Assembly (NCBI RefSeq): GCF_000374145.1 | Contig: NZ_KB893653.1 | Span: 1,163,923 to 1,227,922 of the forward strand | Reading direction: 5' to 3' | DNA from: Neomegalonema perideroedes DSM 15528 | Lineage (GTDB): Bacteria; Pseudomonadota; Alphaproteobacteria; Rhodobacterales; Rhodobacteraceae | Length of the DNA: 64,000 nt | Shown: positions 47,057 through 55,763 of the stretch, piece by piece | Position numbering within the stretch: the stretch's first letter is position 1 | Layout of the letters: each line of letters begins with the position of its first letter | Notes under the pieces: generated by a model | The model's input: the letters and a program-made list of their open reading frames with translations, nothing else | Database searches by the model: none | Told to the model about the DNA's origin: nothing | Program-made: the position numbers and the translations under genes

Positions 47057-47085
47057 AAAAAGGGCCGCCCTTTCGGGGCGGCCCT
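47057..47085. terminator. Terminator between the PfpI gene and dctP
   Basis: AGGGCCGCCC pairs with GGGCGGCCCT around TTTCGG-type sequence. Five A before the stem give a T-run on the minus strand, so it mainly ends the TRAP operon. Confidence 0.8.
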
Positions 47086-47103
47086 CCGCAGGAGCGCGCG
47101 GCC

Positions 47104-48147
47104 TCAGCCGCAGGCGTAGACGCCGCCCGATTTGGTCAGCACGCCGTTGTAATCCTTGAAGGTCTTCACGACCTTCGCGGTGGTTTCATTGTCTTCGGCG
47201 ACCTCGTCCCAGAAGACCATGGCCGCTTTTTCGATTTCGGCCCATTCGTCGGCGGGCACGGTGGTCAGCTCCAGCTTCTCGCCCTGAGCGCGCAGCTTGG
47301 CCTCGCCGCCCCAATACCATTGATCGCGGTAGTTATGGCCCGCCTGCACGCAGGTCAGCCAGAGATCCTTCAGATGCTGCGGCAGATCGGCCCAACGCTT
47401 CTCATTGACGAACCAGGAGCCGATCCAGGCGCCCGAGATGTTGTTGGTCAGGAAGTATTTCGTCACGTCGGCCCAACCCACCGTGTAGTCCTCGGTGATG
47501 CCGGACCAGGCCATGCCGCTGATCTCGCCGGTCTGGGCCGCGACCTGCACGTCCTCATAGGGAATCGAGACCGGAACCACGCCGAATTGCGTCAGGAAGC
47601 GCCCGGCGGTCGGGAAAGTGTAGAGCCGCAGGCCCTTGAGATCCGCCACCGAGCGGATGGGCGTGCGGGTGTTGAAGTGGCAGGCGTCCTGACCCGCCGC
47701 CGAAAGCCAGACCACGCCGCCCGCTTTGGCGTAGGCGTCGCGCCAAATATCAGCGAGGCCGTATTGGTTGAACAGCACCGGCACGTCGAGGATGCTCTTG
47801 GTGGCGAAGGGGAAATAGCCGCCGAAGATCGAGACCGGAACCGGCGCCGCCATGGAATCGTCGTCGGAATGCACCGCGTCGATGGTGCCGTTTTGCAGAG
47901 CCCGGAAGAGCTCGCCCGTCGGAACCAGCTGATCGGCGTAATAGAGCTCGATCTCCATTTCGCCCTTGGCCGAGCGGTTGAAAAGGTCGATGGCGGGCTT
48001 GGTCACATGGGGGCCGAGCGCCGCCCCGGCGTAGGTCTGAAAGCGCCAGCGGATCGGGGCCTGAGCCAGCACGGCGGGCGCGGCGAGGGCGCTCGCGGCG
48101 ACGCCGAGTCCGGCGGTTTTGATGAAATTGCGGCGATTGGCGGTCAT
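47104..48147 (-). CDS. dctP: TRAP transporter substrate-binding protein (DctP/TAXI-independent type)
   Basis: This 347-residue periplasmic protein has a twin-arginine-like signal (MTANRRNFIKTAGLGVAASA). The DctP fold follows: GPHVTKPAIDLFNRSAKGEMEIELYYADQL (split), LKGLRLYTFPTAGRFLTQFGV and GEISGMAWSGITEDYTVGWADV. It binds an organic anion, with a carboxylate usually held by an Arg, and delivers it to DctQM, encoded upstream. The ligand cannot be told. The start at 48147 has GGGAGA upstream. It is the last gene of the operon, 17 bp after dctM. Confidence 0.92.
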   Translation of the reverse strand: MTANRRNFIKTAGLGVAASALAAPAVLAQAPIRWRFQTYAGAALGPHVTKPAIDLFNRSAKGEMEIELYYADQLVPTGELFRALQNGTIDAVHSDDDSMAAPVPVSIFGGYFPFATKSILDVPVLFNQYGLADIWRDAYAKAGGVVWLSAAGQDACHFNTRTPIRSVADLKGLRLYTFPTAGRFLTQFGVVPVSIPYEDVQVAAQTGEISGMAWSGITEDYTVGWADVTKYFLTNNISGAWIGSWFVNEKRWADLPQHLKDLWLTCVQAGHNYRDQWYWGGEAKLRAQGEKLELTTVPADEWAEIEKAAMVFWDEVAEDNETTAKVVKTFKDYNGVLTKSGGVYACG

Positions 48148-48164
48148 GAGCCGTCTCCCGGGTT

Positions 48165-49490
48165 CTATGAATATACGTAATTGGGCAGCCATGTGGCGAT
48201 GGGCGGATAGAGCGCGATGATGAGCAAGGTCAGCAGCATGATCGCCACGAAGGGCCAGATGGAGCGGTAGATGTCGGGGAGCGTGATCTCAGGCGGCGCC
48301 ATGGCCCGCATGAGGAAGAGGTTATAGCCGAAAGGCGGCGTCACATAGGCCACCTGACAGGTGATGGTGTAGAGCACGCCATACCAGATCAGATCGAAGC
48401 CGAGGGCTCCGGCCAGCGGAATGAAGAGCGGCGCCACGATCACCAGCATGGCGGTGTCGTCGAGGAAGACGCCGAGGATCAGGAAGGCGGCCTGCATCAT
48501 GAGCAGCACCTGCCAAGGCTCCAGTCCCCAGTCGTTGAGAAACAGCCGCTCGACGGACTTCACCGCGCCCAGCCCGTCGAAGACCGCGCCGAAGCAGAGC
48601 GCCGCCATGATCAGCCACATGAACATGCAGCTCACGCCGAGCGTCTTGCGGGCGGTCTGATAGAGCACGTCCCAAGTCAGGCGCCGTCGGATCAGAGCCA
48701 CGAAGGTCGAGGCCGCCGCGCCCACCGCCGCGCTCTCCACGAGGCTGGTGACGCCGGTGAGGAAAAGCCCGGTCATCGAAAAGAAGATGACGAAAGGCCA
48801 GATCCCCGCCTGAAGCGCATGGAGCTTATCGGCGCGGGTGATCTTGGCGCGCTCCTCCTCGGGCATGGGCGGCCCGAGCTCCGGATTCAGCCGGCAGCGC
48901 ACCATGATGTAGAGCAGGAAGAGCGACGCCATGAGCAGGCCGGGAAAGACGCCCGCCATCCAGAGATGGCCCACCGGCTGACGCGCGATCATGCCGTAAA
49001 GCACCAGCACCACGCTCGGCGGCAGCAGGATTCCCAGCGTCGAGCCGCCTTGAATCACGCCTGTGACCATGATCTTGTCATAGCCGCGCCGGAGCAACTC
49101 CGGCAAAGCGATGGTCGCCCCGACCGCCATGCCCGCCACGCTCAATCCGTTAATCGCCGAGATGACGATCATCAGCAGCATGGTGCCTATGGCGAGGCCG
49201 CCCCGGATCGACCCCATCCAGACATGAAACATCCGGTAGAGATCATCCGCGATCCGCGATTCCGCGAGCATATAGCCCATGAAGACGAAAAGCGGCAGCG
49301 TCAGCATGGGATACCAGCGCATCAGCTTCATCGCCGAGGAGAAGGCCATGTTGAAGCTGCCCGTGCCGCCCCAGAGAAACAGCGCCGCCGCCGCTCCCAC
49401 GAAGCCGATCACGGCGAAGACGCGTTGTCCCGTCAGGAGCATGAGCATCATGCTCGAAAACATCAGGGCGGCGATGAGTTCATAGCTCAT
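48165..49490 (-). CDS. dctM: TRAP transporter large permease
   Basis: This 441-residue membrane protein has 12 or more helices. DctM motifs include SAINGLSVAGMAVGATIALPELLRRGYDK (split), GVIQGGSTLGILLPPSVVLVLYG, VESAAVGAAAS and the late FLDDTAMLVIVAPLFIPL with TPPFGYNLFLMR. It moves substrate with Na+ or H+. The ATG at 49490 overlaps the dctQ stop as ATGA, which sets the start over an upstream in-frame ATG. Confidence 0.95.
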   Translation of the reverse strand: MSYELIAALMFSSMMLMLLTGQRVFAVIGFVGAAAALFLWGGTGSFNMAFSSAMKLMRWYPMLTLPLFVFMGYMLAESRIADDLYRMFHVWMGSIRGGLAIGTMLLMIVISAINGLSVAGMAVGATIALPELLRRGYDKIMVTGVIQGGSTLGILLPPSVVLVLYGMIARQPVGHLWMAGVFPGLLMASLFLLYIMVRCRLNPELGPPMPEEERAKITRADKLHALQAGIWPFVIFFSMTGLFLTGVTSLVESAAVGAAASTFVALIRRRLTWDVLYQTARKTLGVSCMFMWLIMAALCFGAVFDGLGAVKSVERLFLNDWGLEPWQVLLMMQAAFLILGVFLDDTAMLVIVAPLFIPLAGALGFDLIWYGVLYTITCQVAYVTPPFGYNLFLMRAMAPPEITLPDIYRSIWPFVAIMLLTLLIIALYPPIATWLPNYVYS

Positions 49491-50041
49491 TCGATGGAGG
49501 CTCCGCGCAGGGTCGCCCAATCGCGGAAGAAGATCGCCGCCGCCTGAAGGAGCGTCAGGAAGATTCCGAAGGTCATGATCAGCTTGACCGGCAACATGGG
49601 CGGACGCCAGGCCGAGAAGCTATGTTCGTTGGTCTGCCAGGCGTAATAGGAGCTGGCCACGCCGCCCGCGAAGAGCAGCCCGAGGAAGAAGATCATCGCC
49701 AGCCCGGTGACGAGATCCACGCCCGCCTTTTTGCGCGGCGTCCAGCGGCTGTAGAGCAGATCCATCCGCACATGCTCGCCTTCCTTCAGCGTCCACGCCC
49801 CGCCGAGCAGGTAATAGGAGACCATGACGAATTGCGCCGCCTCCACCGTCCAGAGCGAGGGGAGGAACCAAGTCTTCATGATCGTGGAGTAGAGCAGAAT
49901 CCCCAGCAAGGCGAAGAGCAGGAACATCGCGAAGATTCCCGTCCAGCGGCTGAGGGAATCCACCCATTTGACGTAAAGCCGGATCGCCTTGGGCATGGGC
50001 GGCCTTTCGGCGGACGGTCGTTGCGACGCGGCTGTCTGCAT
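49487..50041 (-). CDS. dctQ: TRAP transporter small permease
   Basis: This protein has four membrane helices: WTGIFAMFLLFALLGILLYST, a segment around VEAAQFVMVSYYLLGGAWTLKE, LVTGLAMIFFLGLLFAGGV and LIMTFGIFLTLLQAAAIFF. It fits the DctQ family that pairs with DctM. Two starts compete: 50041 (184 residues) with GGAG 5 bp upstream, used here, and 49996 (MPKAIRLYVKW, 169 residues) with only AAAGG. It is the first gene of the Q-M-P operon. Confidence 0.9.
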   Translation of the reverse strand: MQTAASQRPSAERPPMPKAIRLYVKWVDSLSRWTGIFAMFLLFALLGILLYSTIMKTWFLPSLWTVEAAQFVMVSYYLLGGAWTLKEGEHVRMDLLYSRWTPRKKAGVDLVTGLAMIFFLGLLFAGGVASSYYAWQTNEHSFSAWRPPMLPVKLIMTFGIFLTLLQAAAIFFRDWATLRGASIE

Positions 50042-50292
50042 GCGTGCTCCCCCGGCGTCGCCCGTCCCGTCTGGATGGGGAGGATCCGCGCCCGGCCTCC
50101 TTTGTCCCAAAGAGGAAGAAGGGCTGTCAACGCCGCAGCCTTCACCTATGCGGATAAAGCAAAAGCCATGACGAATTTTATGGTTGATTCGGCATCTGCG
50201 CGTTGCGTCGCGCGGGGATGGGTTTATGATCCGCCGCCCTGAATTCTCGCTGATTCTCCCCGCTTCGCAGCCCTCCTGACCGGAGTTCCCGG

Positions 50293-51513
50293 ATGAGCCT
50301 CGCGCCCGCCGATTCTGTCTCTTCCTCCGCGCGTCCCCGGATCCGCTTCCGGGAGAAGCGCGGAGGACGCTTCCTGCGCGAGGGCGCGCCTTGGGCTTAT
50401 CTCGACGAAATCGCCTTCGACCGCCGGACCAAAGCCCTCCCGCCGGGCTCGGTGGCCGTGCTGGAGGACGAGGAGCGCCGCCCCGTCGCGACCGTGGCGC
50501 TGAACGCCGGGACTCAGGTGGCCTTGCGGATGCTCGATCCCGATCCCGAGGCCCAAATCGACGGCGCATGGTTCGCGGCGCGCTTTTCGGCGGCGCGGGA
50601 TCTGCGGGCGCGTCTGATCGGCGGCGAACATTATCGCCTCATCCACGCCGAGGGCGACGGATTGCCCGGCGTGATCGTGGACCGCTTCGGCCCGGCCTGC
50701 GTGGTGCAGGCCAACGCCGCTTGGGCGGAGGCCCATCTCTCCGCCTTGCTGGAGGGGCTCGACGCGGCGCTGGCGCCGGAGGTGGTGGTCCTCAACGACG
50801 ATTCCCGCCTGCGCGCTCTGGAGGGCCTGCCGCCGGGGCGCCGCCTCGTCAAAGGGACGCTCGACGGCCCCGTGGAGGTGCCGCAGAACGGCGCGATCTA
50901 TCTGGCGGATCTGCTCAAGGGGCAAAAGACCGGCTGGTATTTCGACCAGCGTCCCAATCACGCCACCGCCGCGCTTTTGGCCAAGGGCGGGCGGATGCTC
51001 GACGTCTTCGCCCATTCCGGAGGCTTTTCTCTGGCGGCTCTGGCGGCGGGCGCCTCTTCGGCTCTGGCGGTGGATAGTTCGGAATTGGCGCTGGATCTCG
51101 CCCGCGCGGCCGCCGTCCGCAACGGCTTCGGCGAACGCTTCGCCGCCGCCCGCGCCGACGCCTTCGGCGCGATGACGCGTCTGGCGGAGGAGGGCGCCCG
51201 CTTCGAGGTCGTGGTCTGCGATCCTCCGGCCTTCGCGCCCAATCGGGCGGCGCTTGAGGCGGGCCTGCGGGCCTATCGCCGCACGGCGCGTCTGGGGGCG
51301 GCCTTGGTGGAGCCGGGCGGCTTTCTGATGCTCTGCTCCTGTTCTCAGGCGGTGGAGCCGGAGGCTCTGCGCGAAGAGGCTTGGGCGGGCATGCGCGTCG
51401 CGGGGCGGCGGGGGCGTCTGGTCTATTCGGGCCGCGCCGGAGCGGATCACCCGATTCATCCGGCCTTGCCTGAAACGGGCTATCTCAAGACGCTCGCCTT
51501 TCAGCTGGATTGA
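50293..51513 (+). CDS. Class I rRNA methyltransferase of the RlmI type
   Basis: This 406-residue protein has an N-terminal PUA-like domain (GAPWAYLDEIAFDR...LPPGSVAVLEDE), a middle RlmI region (GLPGVIVDRFGPACVVQ, TGWYFDQRPNH) and a Rossmann methyltransferase domain. The SAM motif is LDVFAHSGGFSLAALAAGA and the catalytic-region motif is VVVCDPPAFAPN. A Cys pair in FLMLCSCSQAVEP resembles m5C enzymes. RlmI makes m5C1962 of 23S rRNA; orthology is likely but not certain. It is divergent from dctQ. Confidence 0.88.
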   Translation: MSLAPADSVSSSARPRIRFREKRGGRFLREGAPWAYLDEIAFDRRTKALPPGSVAVLEDEERRPVATVALNAGTQVALRMLDPDPEAQIDGAWFAARFSAARDLRARLIGGEHYRLIHAEGDGLPGVIVDRFGPACVVQANAAWAEAHLSALLEGLDAALAPEVVVLNDDSRLRALEGLPPGRRLVKGTLDGPVEVPQNGAIYLADLLKGQKTGWYFDQRPNHATAALLAKGGRMLDVFAHSGGFSLAALAAGASSALAVDSSELALDLARAAAVRNGFGERFAAARADAFGAMTRLAEEGARFEVVVCDPPAFAPNRAALEAGLRAYRRTARLGAALVEPGGFLMLCSCSQAVEPEALREEAWAGMRVAGRRGRLVYSGRAGADHPIHPALPETGYLKTLAFQLD

Positions 51514-51518
51514 AAAAA

Positions 51519-51545
51519 CGCCGCCCTTCCGAGAGAAAGGCGGCG
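51519..51545. terminator. Hairpin terminator after the RlmI-like gene
   Basis: CGCCGCCCTT pairs with AAGGCGGCG (one bulge) just after the stop codon. Six A precede the stem, so a T-run exists only on the minus strand; termination on the plus strand would be weaker. Confidence 0.4.
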
Positions 51546-51743
51546 TAAGGCGAGCGATCAGGAGACGCTGGACCCGAGGGCGCGGCGGCTCTTGTTCGTT
51601 CAAGGTAAAGAACGGCCTTTAACGGAGCGTGAAGCCGTTTTTCCTTGCGACGGACCTCAGCGCGCTTATATCGCCTTGGAAAGCTTGTTTTCCGCATGTC
51701 CTCCGCCTCTTCAGGGGCCTTTTTCCGTAGACGGAGCCGCGCC

Positions 51744-52979
51744 ATGACCTTTCGCCTCAGCCCCTCCGCTTTCGCGCCGCCTGCGGGTTTGGTCGCGCCC
51801 GGCCTGATTCTGGCTTTGGGGCTGGCTCTGGCCGCGCCCGCGCCGGGCTGGGCTCAGGAGGCCGGAGCGGGGGCGACGATCTCCGATCCCCTCGCGGAGG
51901 ATCCGGCCATGCGCCGCCTCTACGGCGAGCTCCGCGAAGTGCTGGAGCGCGCCGCCGACGCGCGTCGGCGTGCGGCGGAAGGCGGCTCGCAGGTGGTGCG
52001 GCGGCAATTCGGACTCGATTCCGACAGCCGCGCGCGGGAGCTTCTCGGCTCGGCCTTCGGGCTGGTCTCGGAGCTGCCGGTGGTCGAGACCCAAGAGGAG
52101 ATCGCCCGCCGCCGCAAGAACGTCGAGGCCCTGCGCGAGGAGATCGCCCGGCTGCGCGAGCGGCGCATGGCCGCTCCTGAAGACGGCGGCGTGATGAGCA
52201 GCCTCGGGCTGAGCCACGACCGCCAGAGCATCGACGCCGCCATCGCCGAGCTTCAGAACCGCATCCTTGAGAACGAATCCTCGGTGGTGGAGGCTAAGGA
52301 GAAGTTCCGCGCCGCCATGGAGGGCGCCGGGGTGGCGCTCACGCCGGAGGAGGCGGATCTCCTGCTCGACAGCGTGTCGGGCGGAGATCTGACGCGCATC
52401 GCGGCGGCCTATCAGGCGGCGCGCGGGGTGAGCGGACAACTCCGCGCCCTGCTCGACGAATCCGGCGAGGATCTGACTCAGGCCCGCCGCTATTACGGCA
52501 TGCACGCCGCGACCATCGCGCTTCTGGCCGAAGCTCAGACGCAATTCGTCGAGACGGTGGACGAGGGCTATCTGCCCAAGCTCGATCAGATCGAGCAGGA
52601 TCTGCGGGCCGCCCGCGCCGAAACCATGCGGCTGTTGCAGGGCGATCCCTCGCCGGAGCAGAAGCGCGCCCTCGAAGCCAATCTGGAGAGCCAGCGCCTC
52701 GCTTTGGAGGCGGCTTCGGTCTATCGGCGGCATCTCTCGGCCCAGCGCGACGAGATCCGCGCCGAACGCGAGAAGACGCTGCAGGAATTGCGCGTCGCCG
52801 ACAACACCCTGCGCACGGTGGACGCCAGCTTTCAGCTGCGCCGCCTGATGGAGAGCGCCGACCTCTCCTTTGAAGCTCTGCGCAGCATGAAGAGCCCCGG
52901 CCTTGAGCGCATCTTTGAAAATCAGGAGCTGCGCCGCGAATTCGAGGCTCTGACCCGCCGCCTCGCGCCGGGGAGCTGA
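51744..52979 (+). CDS. Exported coiled-coil protein of unknown function
   Basis: The 411-residue product has a Sec signal (LVAPGLILALGLALAAPAPGWA, cut near Ala-Gln). The rest is almost entirely helical and rich in Glu, Arg and Leu, with heptad-like runs such as IARRRKNVEALREEIARLRE, AAIAELQNRILENESSVVEA and RHLSAQRDEIRAEREKTLQE. A long periplasmic coiled coil is expected. I recognise no family. The start at 51744 is set by the signal peptide. The 75-residue gene on the other strand ends 4 bp past its stop. Confidence 0.65.
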   Translation: MTFRLSPSAFAPPAGLVAPGLILALGLALAAPAPGWAQEAGAGATISDPLAEDPAMRRLYGELREVLERAADARRRAAEGGSQVVRRQFGLDSDSRARELLGSAFGLVSELPVVETQEEIARRRKNVEALREEIARLRERRMAAPEDGGVMSSLGLSHDRQSIDAAIAELQNRILENESSVVEAKEKFRAAMEGAGVALTPEEADLLLDSVSGGDLTRIAAAYQAARGVSGQLRALLDESGEDLTQARRYYGMHAATIALLAEAQTQFVETVDEGYLPKLDQIEQDLRAARAETMRLLQGDPSPEQKRALEANLESQRLALEAASVYRRHLSAQRDEIRAEREKTLQELRVADNTLRTVDASFQLRRLMESADLSFEALRSMKSPGLERIFENQELRREFEALTRRLAPGS

Positions 52980-52983
52980 GGGC

Positions 52984-53211
52984 TCAGGCTTTTGGAATCG
53001 GAAGCCCGAGATCCCGCATGACCTCGACCAGATCCGCATAGCGGTCGGGCGGGCATGGATGCATGCGCGCGCCGTCCGGGCTGCGGTTGGGCGCGCGCCT
53101 GAGCGTCAAGCCGTGCTGGGCCTTCACATCCGCGATCCAGCAGGTCTTAGGCTTGGCCTTCTCAGGGAAGCGCGCCTTCACGGCTTCTTGAATCTGCTTA
53201 TAGGTCGCCAT
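52984..53211 (-). CDS. Conserved small protein with KPKTCWIADVK motif
   Basis: This 75-residue protein reads TYKQIQEAVKARFPEKAKPK, then TCWIADVKAQHGL, RRAPNR and a final LVEVMRDLGLPIP. The pattern YKxIQ...KTCWIAxVK...LRxAPNR recurs in small uncharacterised bacterial proteins, so I count it as real, but no function is known. It is probably a DNA- or RNA-associated helical domain, which is a guess. It lies just upstream of comEC on the same strand by 103 bp convergently spaced signals, with no clear shared promoter. Confidence 0.6.
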   Translation of the reverse strand: MATYKQIQEAVKARFPEKAKPKTCWIADVKAQHGLTLRRAPNRSPDGARMHPCPPDRYADLVEVMRDLGLPIPKA

Positions 53212-53314
53212 CGCATCCTCTCTTCGCTTTGCGTCTTGCGCCGCCTGAGGAGCCTTTCCCGAACGGATCGGATCCTGCGGAGTCTATCCGAGACCCGTCT
53301 TGTCGGGCGAGTCT

Positions 53315-55462
53315 CTAACGCCCCCAAGGATCCGCGCGGGTCCAGATTCTCCCCGCGCGGCGGGCGGGCGTGAAGAGCGGCCCCTCCGGCTCGAAGCTCA
53401 CGGCCTGCGCGCCCTCGCGGCGCAGACGCCATGCGGGCAGATGCAGGCAATCCCCCGCGACCCGATCCCAGACCTCGCCCGTCACGAGCAGGGTCTTGGC
53501 CGCGCAAAAAGGCGCGAGAGCCTCCGGCTCCGCCTTCCGAAGCCAGAGGACCACGCGCCAGCCCTCCGGCGCCTCAGCCGCGCAGCTTTCGCCGTCGCAG
53601 AGCCAGCCCGGACGCCCCGCCGCCTCTTCGGGCGTCGCGCCGTCGCCCTCGCGCCGCAGCCAGGCCGAGGCCTCATAGCCCTTGCGCGCGCCATGGCTCA
53701 GCGCCAGAAGCCCGTCGCCGCCGCGCAGGCCCGAAAGCCGCCCTTCGGCGTCGATGAGCAGATCCGGCTTAGGCGCCGCGCTCCAGAGGGCCAGCCCCAG
53801 CCCTAAAGGCGCCAGACCCATGAGCCTCAGCCTGCGGTCGCGCCAGAGGCAGAGCCAGAGCCCGCCGACCGTCGCCAGCCCCAAAGCCCAAGGCGCGGGC
53901 GAGGGCAGGACGGGCGCCGCGCCGGGCAATCCGGCGAAGAACTCCGCCAGCCGGTTCAGCGCCTCCAGACTCCGGCCCAGAGCCCAAAGCGCCGGGGCTT
54001 CGAGGCCGAAAGGCGCGAGAATCGCCGAAGCCGCCAAAGCGGGCATGACGGCGAGGCTCGACAAAGGCGCCGCCGCCAGATTGGCGGGCAGATTATAGAG
54101 CTGAACCCGGTTGAAATAGGCCGCGCCGTAAATCCCCGAGGCCAGCCCCGCCGCCAGACTCATCGTCACAGAGCCGAGCAAAGCGAGAGCCAGCCGCCGC
54201 GCCCATCGGCGGGCCGGGGCCTCGTCCGGCGAGCCCGCGAAGATCCGGCCGATGGGGATGGCCTCGAAGGCCGCGACCAGCGCCGCCGTGGCCGCGAAGG
54301 ACATCTGAAATCCCGGCTCCAGCAGGCTTTCCGGCCGCAAGAGCAGAATGACCAAGGAGGCCGCCGCCAGAGAACGGAAGCTGATCGCCCTTCGGTTCAG
54401 CAGAATGGCGATCATCGCCGTCCCCGACATGACATAGGCTCTTTGGGCGGGGGCGTCCGCGCCGGAGGCCCCGAGATAGAGCGTCGCCGCCGCCAGAGCC
54501 GCCCAAGCCGCCCAAGCCTTGATCGGCCTGCGGGCCGCCAATCCGGGGATCGCCGCGAGGAAGGCCCGCGCCGCGCCGAAGATCAGAGCGGTCATCACCG
54601 CCATATGCGCCCCCGAGATCGAGAGCAGATGCGCGAGGCCGGAATCCCGCAAGGCGATCTCGACGTTCTCCGGCGCGAGCCCCCGCACGCCCACCGAAAG
54701 CGCCGCCGCCACGCCGCCCGTGCGGGGGCCGAGGCGCTCGACGAGGGCCTGAGCGACCTGCGTCCGCCAGCGCGAGAGCCGCGCCCCCGCGTCGAGGTCG
54801 CCGGGCCGGGAGGGGAGAATTTCGAGGCTCGCCGCCCGCGCCGCGCCCACGCCGCCGATTCCCTGAAACCAGACTCTCCGGCCATAATCATAGCCGCCCG
54901 GCAGAGGCGGGCCTCCGGGGGGCGTGAGCCAGGCCGTCAGCTTCAGGCGCTCGCCCGCCTGAACCGCCAGATCGGGCGGGACGCTGACTTGAATCCGCCG
55001 GGGCGTCTTGTCGGGAGAGAGCTTTTCAAAGCTCAGGCGGTCCAGAATCAGCCGACGCCCGCCCTCGGCGCGGAAAAGCGTCGATTCCACGCGGCCCTCC
55101 AGCGCGAAGCTCCCTTGATGCACGAGGATCGGCGCGGCGACCAGCCGCGCGCGGACGGCCGCCGCGCTCCAGCCGAGACAGATCGTCAGCAGCGCCCCCG
55201 CGAGGATCGCCAGCGGGAGGCTTCCGCGCGCCCGCGCCAGAATCCAGAGGCCGAAGGCGAAATAAGCCGCCCCCGTGGTCCAGAGCGGCGGCTCGAAGGG
55301 CGCGGCGAACCAGAGCAGGATTCCGATCCCCACGCCCACCGGAGTCCAGAGCGTCAGCCTGCGCCGCTCCGCCGCCCAAAGCGGCGCCCTTCGCGGCGCC
55401 TCATAGGCGAAGGCCCCGACGAGGGCGCGCGGTTCGGAGCTTTCGGAAGACGCGGCGGACAT
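53315..55462 (-). CDS. comEC: ComEC/Rec2 family DNA uptake channel protein
   Basis: This 715-residue inner-membrane protein has an N-terminal hydrophobic region, a soluble OB-like segment (VHQGSFALEGRVESTLF, RRVWFQGIGGVGAARAASLEI) and the Competence domain (RDSGLAHLLSISGAHMAVMTALIF, GADAPAQRAYVMSGTAMIAIL). The C-terminal 150 residues (PKPDLLIDAEGRLSGLRGGDG, LLVTGEVWDRVAGDCL) follow the alphaproteobacterial form, without a metallo-beta-lactamase domain. ComEC carries single-stranded DNA across the inner membrane in transformation. Other com genes are not in the window, so competence cannot be asserted. Confidence 0.93.
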   Translation of the reverse strand: MSAASSESSEPRALVGAFAYEAPRRAPLWAAERRRLTLWTPVGVGIGILLWFAAPFEPPLWTTGAAYFAFGLWILARARGSLPLAILAGALLTICLGWSAAAVRARLVAAPILVHQGSFALEGRVESTLFRAEGGRRLILDRLSFEKLSPDKTPRRIQVSVPPDLAVQAGERLKLTAWLTPPGGPPLPGGYDYGRRVWFQGIGGVGAARAASLEILPSRPGDLDAGARLSRWRTQVAQALVERLGPRTGGVAAALSVGVRGLAPENVEIALRDSGLAHLLSISGAHMAVMTALIFGAARAFLAAIPGLAARRPIKAWAAWAALAAATLYLGASGADAPAQRAYVMSGTAMIAILLNRRAISFRSLAAASLVILLLRPESLLEPGFQMSFAATAALVAAFEAIPIGRIFAGSPDEAPARRWARRLALALLGSVTMSLAAGLASGIYGAAYFNRVQLYNLPANLAAAPLSSLAVMPALAASAILAPFGLEAPALWALGRSLEALNRLAEFFAGLPGAAPVLPSPAPWALGLATVGGLWLCLWRDRRLRLMGLAPLGLGLALWSAAPKPDLLIDAEGRLSGLRGGDGLLALSHGARKGYEASAWLRREGDGATPEEAAGRPGWLCDGESCAAEAPEGWRVVLWLRKAEPEALAPFCAAKTLLVTGEVWDRVAGDCLHLPAWRLRREGAQAVSFEPEGPLFTPARRAGRIWTRADPWGR

Positions 55463-55562
55463 GGGCGCGGCTCCCTCCCGCCGGATTCAGGGGAGGGGCA
55501 GCATTCACGCCCGCGCCGCGCGCGTCAAGCGGCGGCGGGACGACCGGAGGGCGAAAGGGCTG

Positions 55563-55763
55563 GAGCGTTTTGCGGCCAAACTGGAGGCTGAAACGCTCCG
55601 ACTTCTTTCGCGGCCGCGCTTTCGCGACGCGAGGCCCTTCGGATTCGCTAGGAAACGCTTTAGAGCGTTTTCCGACCAAATCGGGTCGTTCAAACGCTCT
55701 AACTTGTTATTCTGTCGCGCTTTCGCGACGCGAAACCTGTCGGTTTCGCTGGAAAGCGCTTTA
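55563..55763. repeat. Two adjacent composite hairpin repeats, locus 3
   Basis: Two head-to-tail copies of about 100 bp lie at 55563-55661 and 55662-55763. Each has a 5' hairpin (GAGCGTTTTCCGACC with GGTCGTTCAAACGCTC in the second copy) and a 3' hairpin (GCTTTCGCGACGCGA with TCGCTGGAAAGC). The last copy ends on the TTA that is the stop codon of the downstream lipoprotein gene on the minus strand. Sequence and layout match the repeats at 6628 and 16077. No gene lies in the 55463-55760 gap otherwise. Confidence 0.85.
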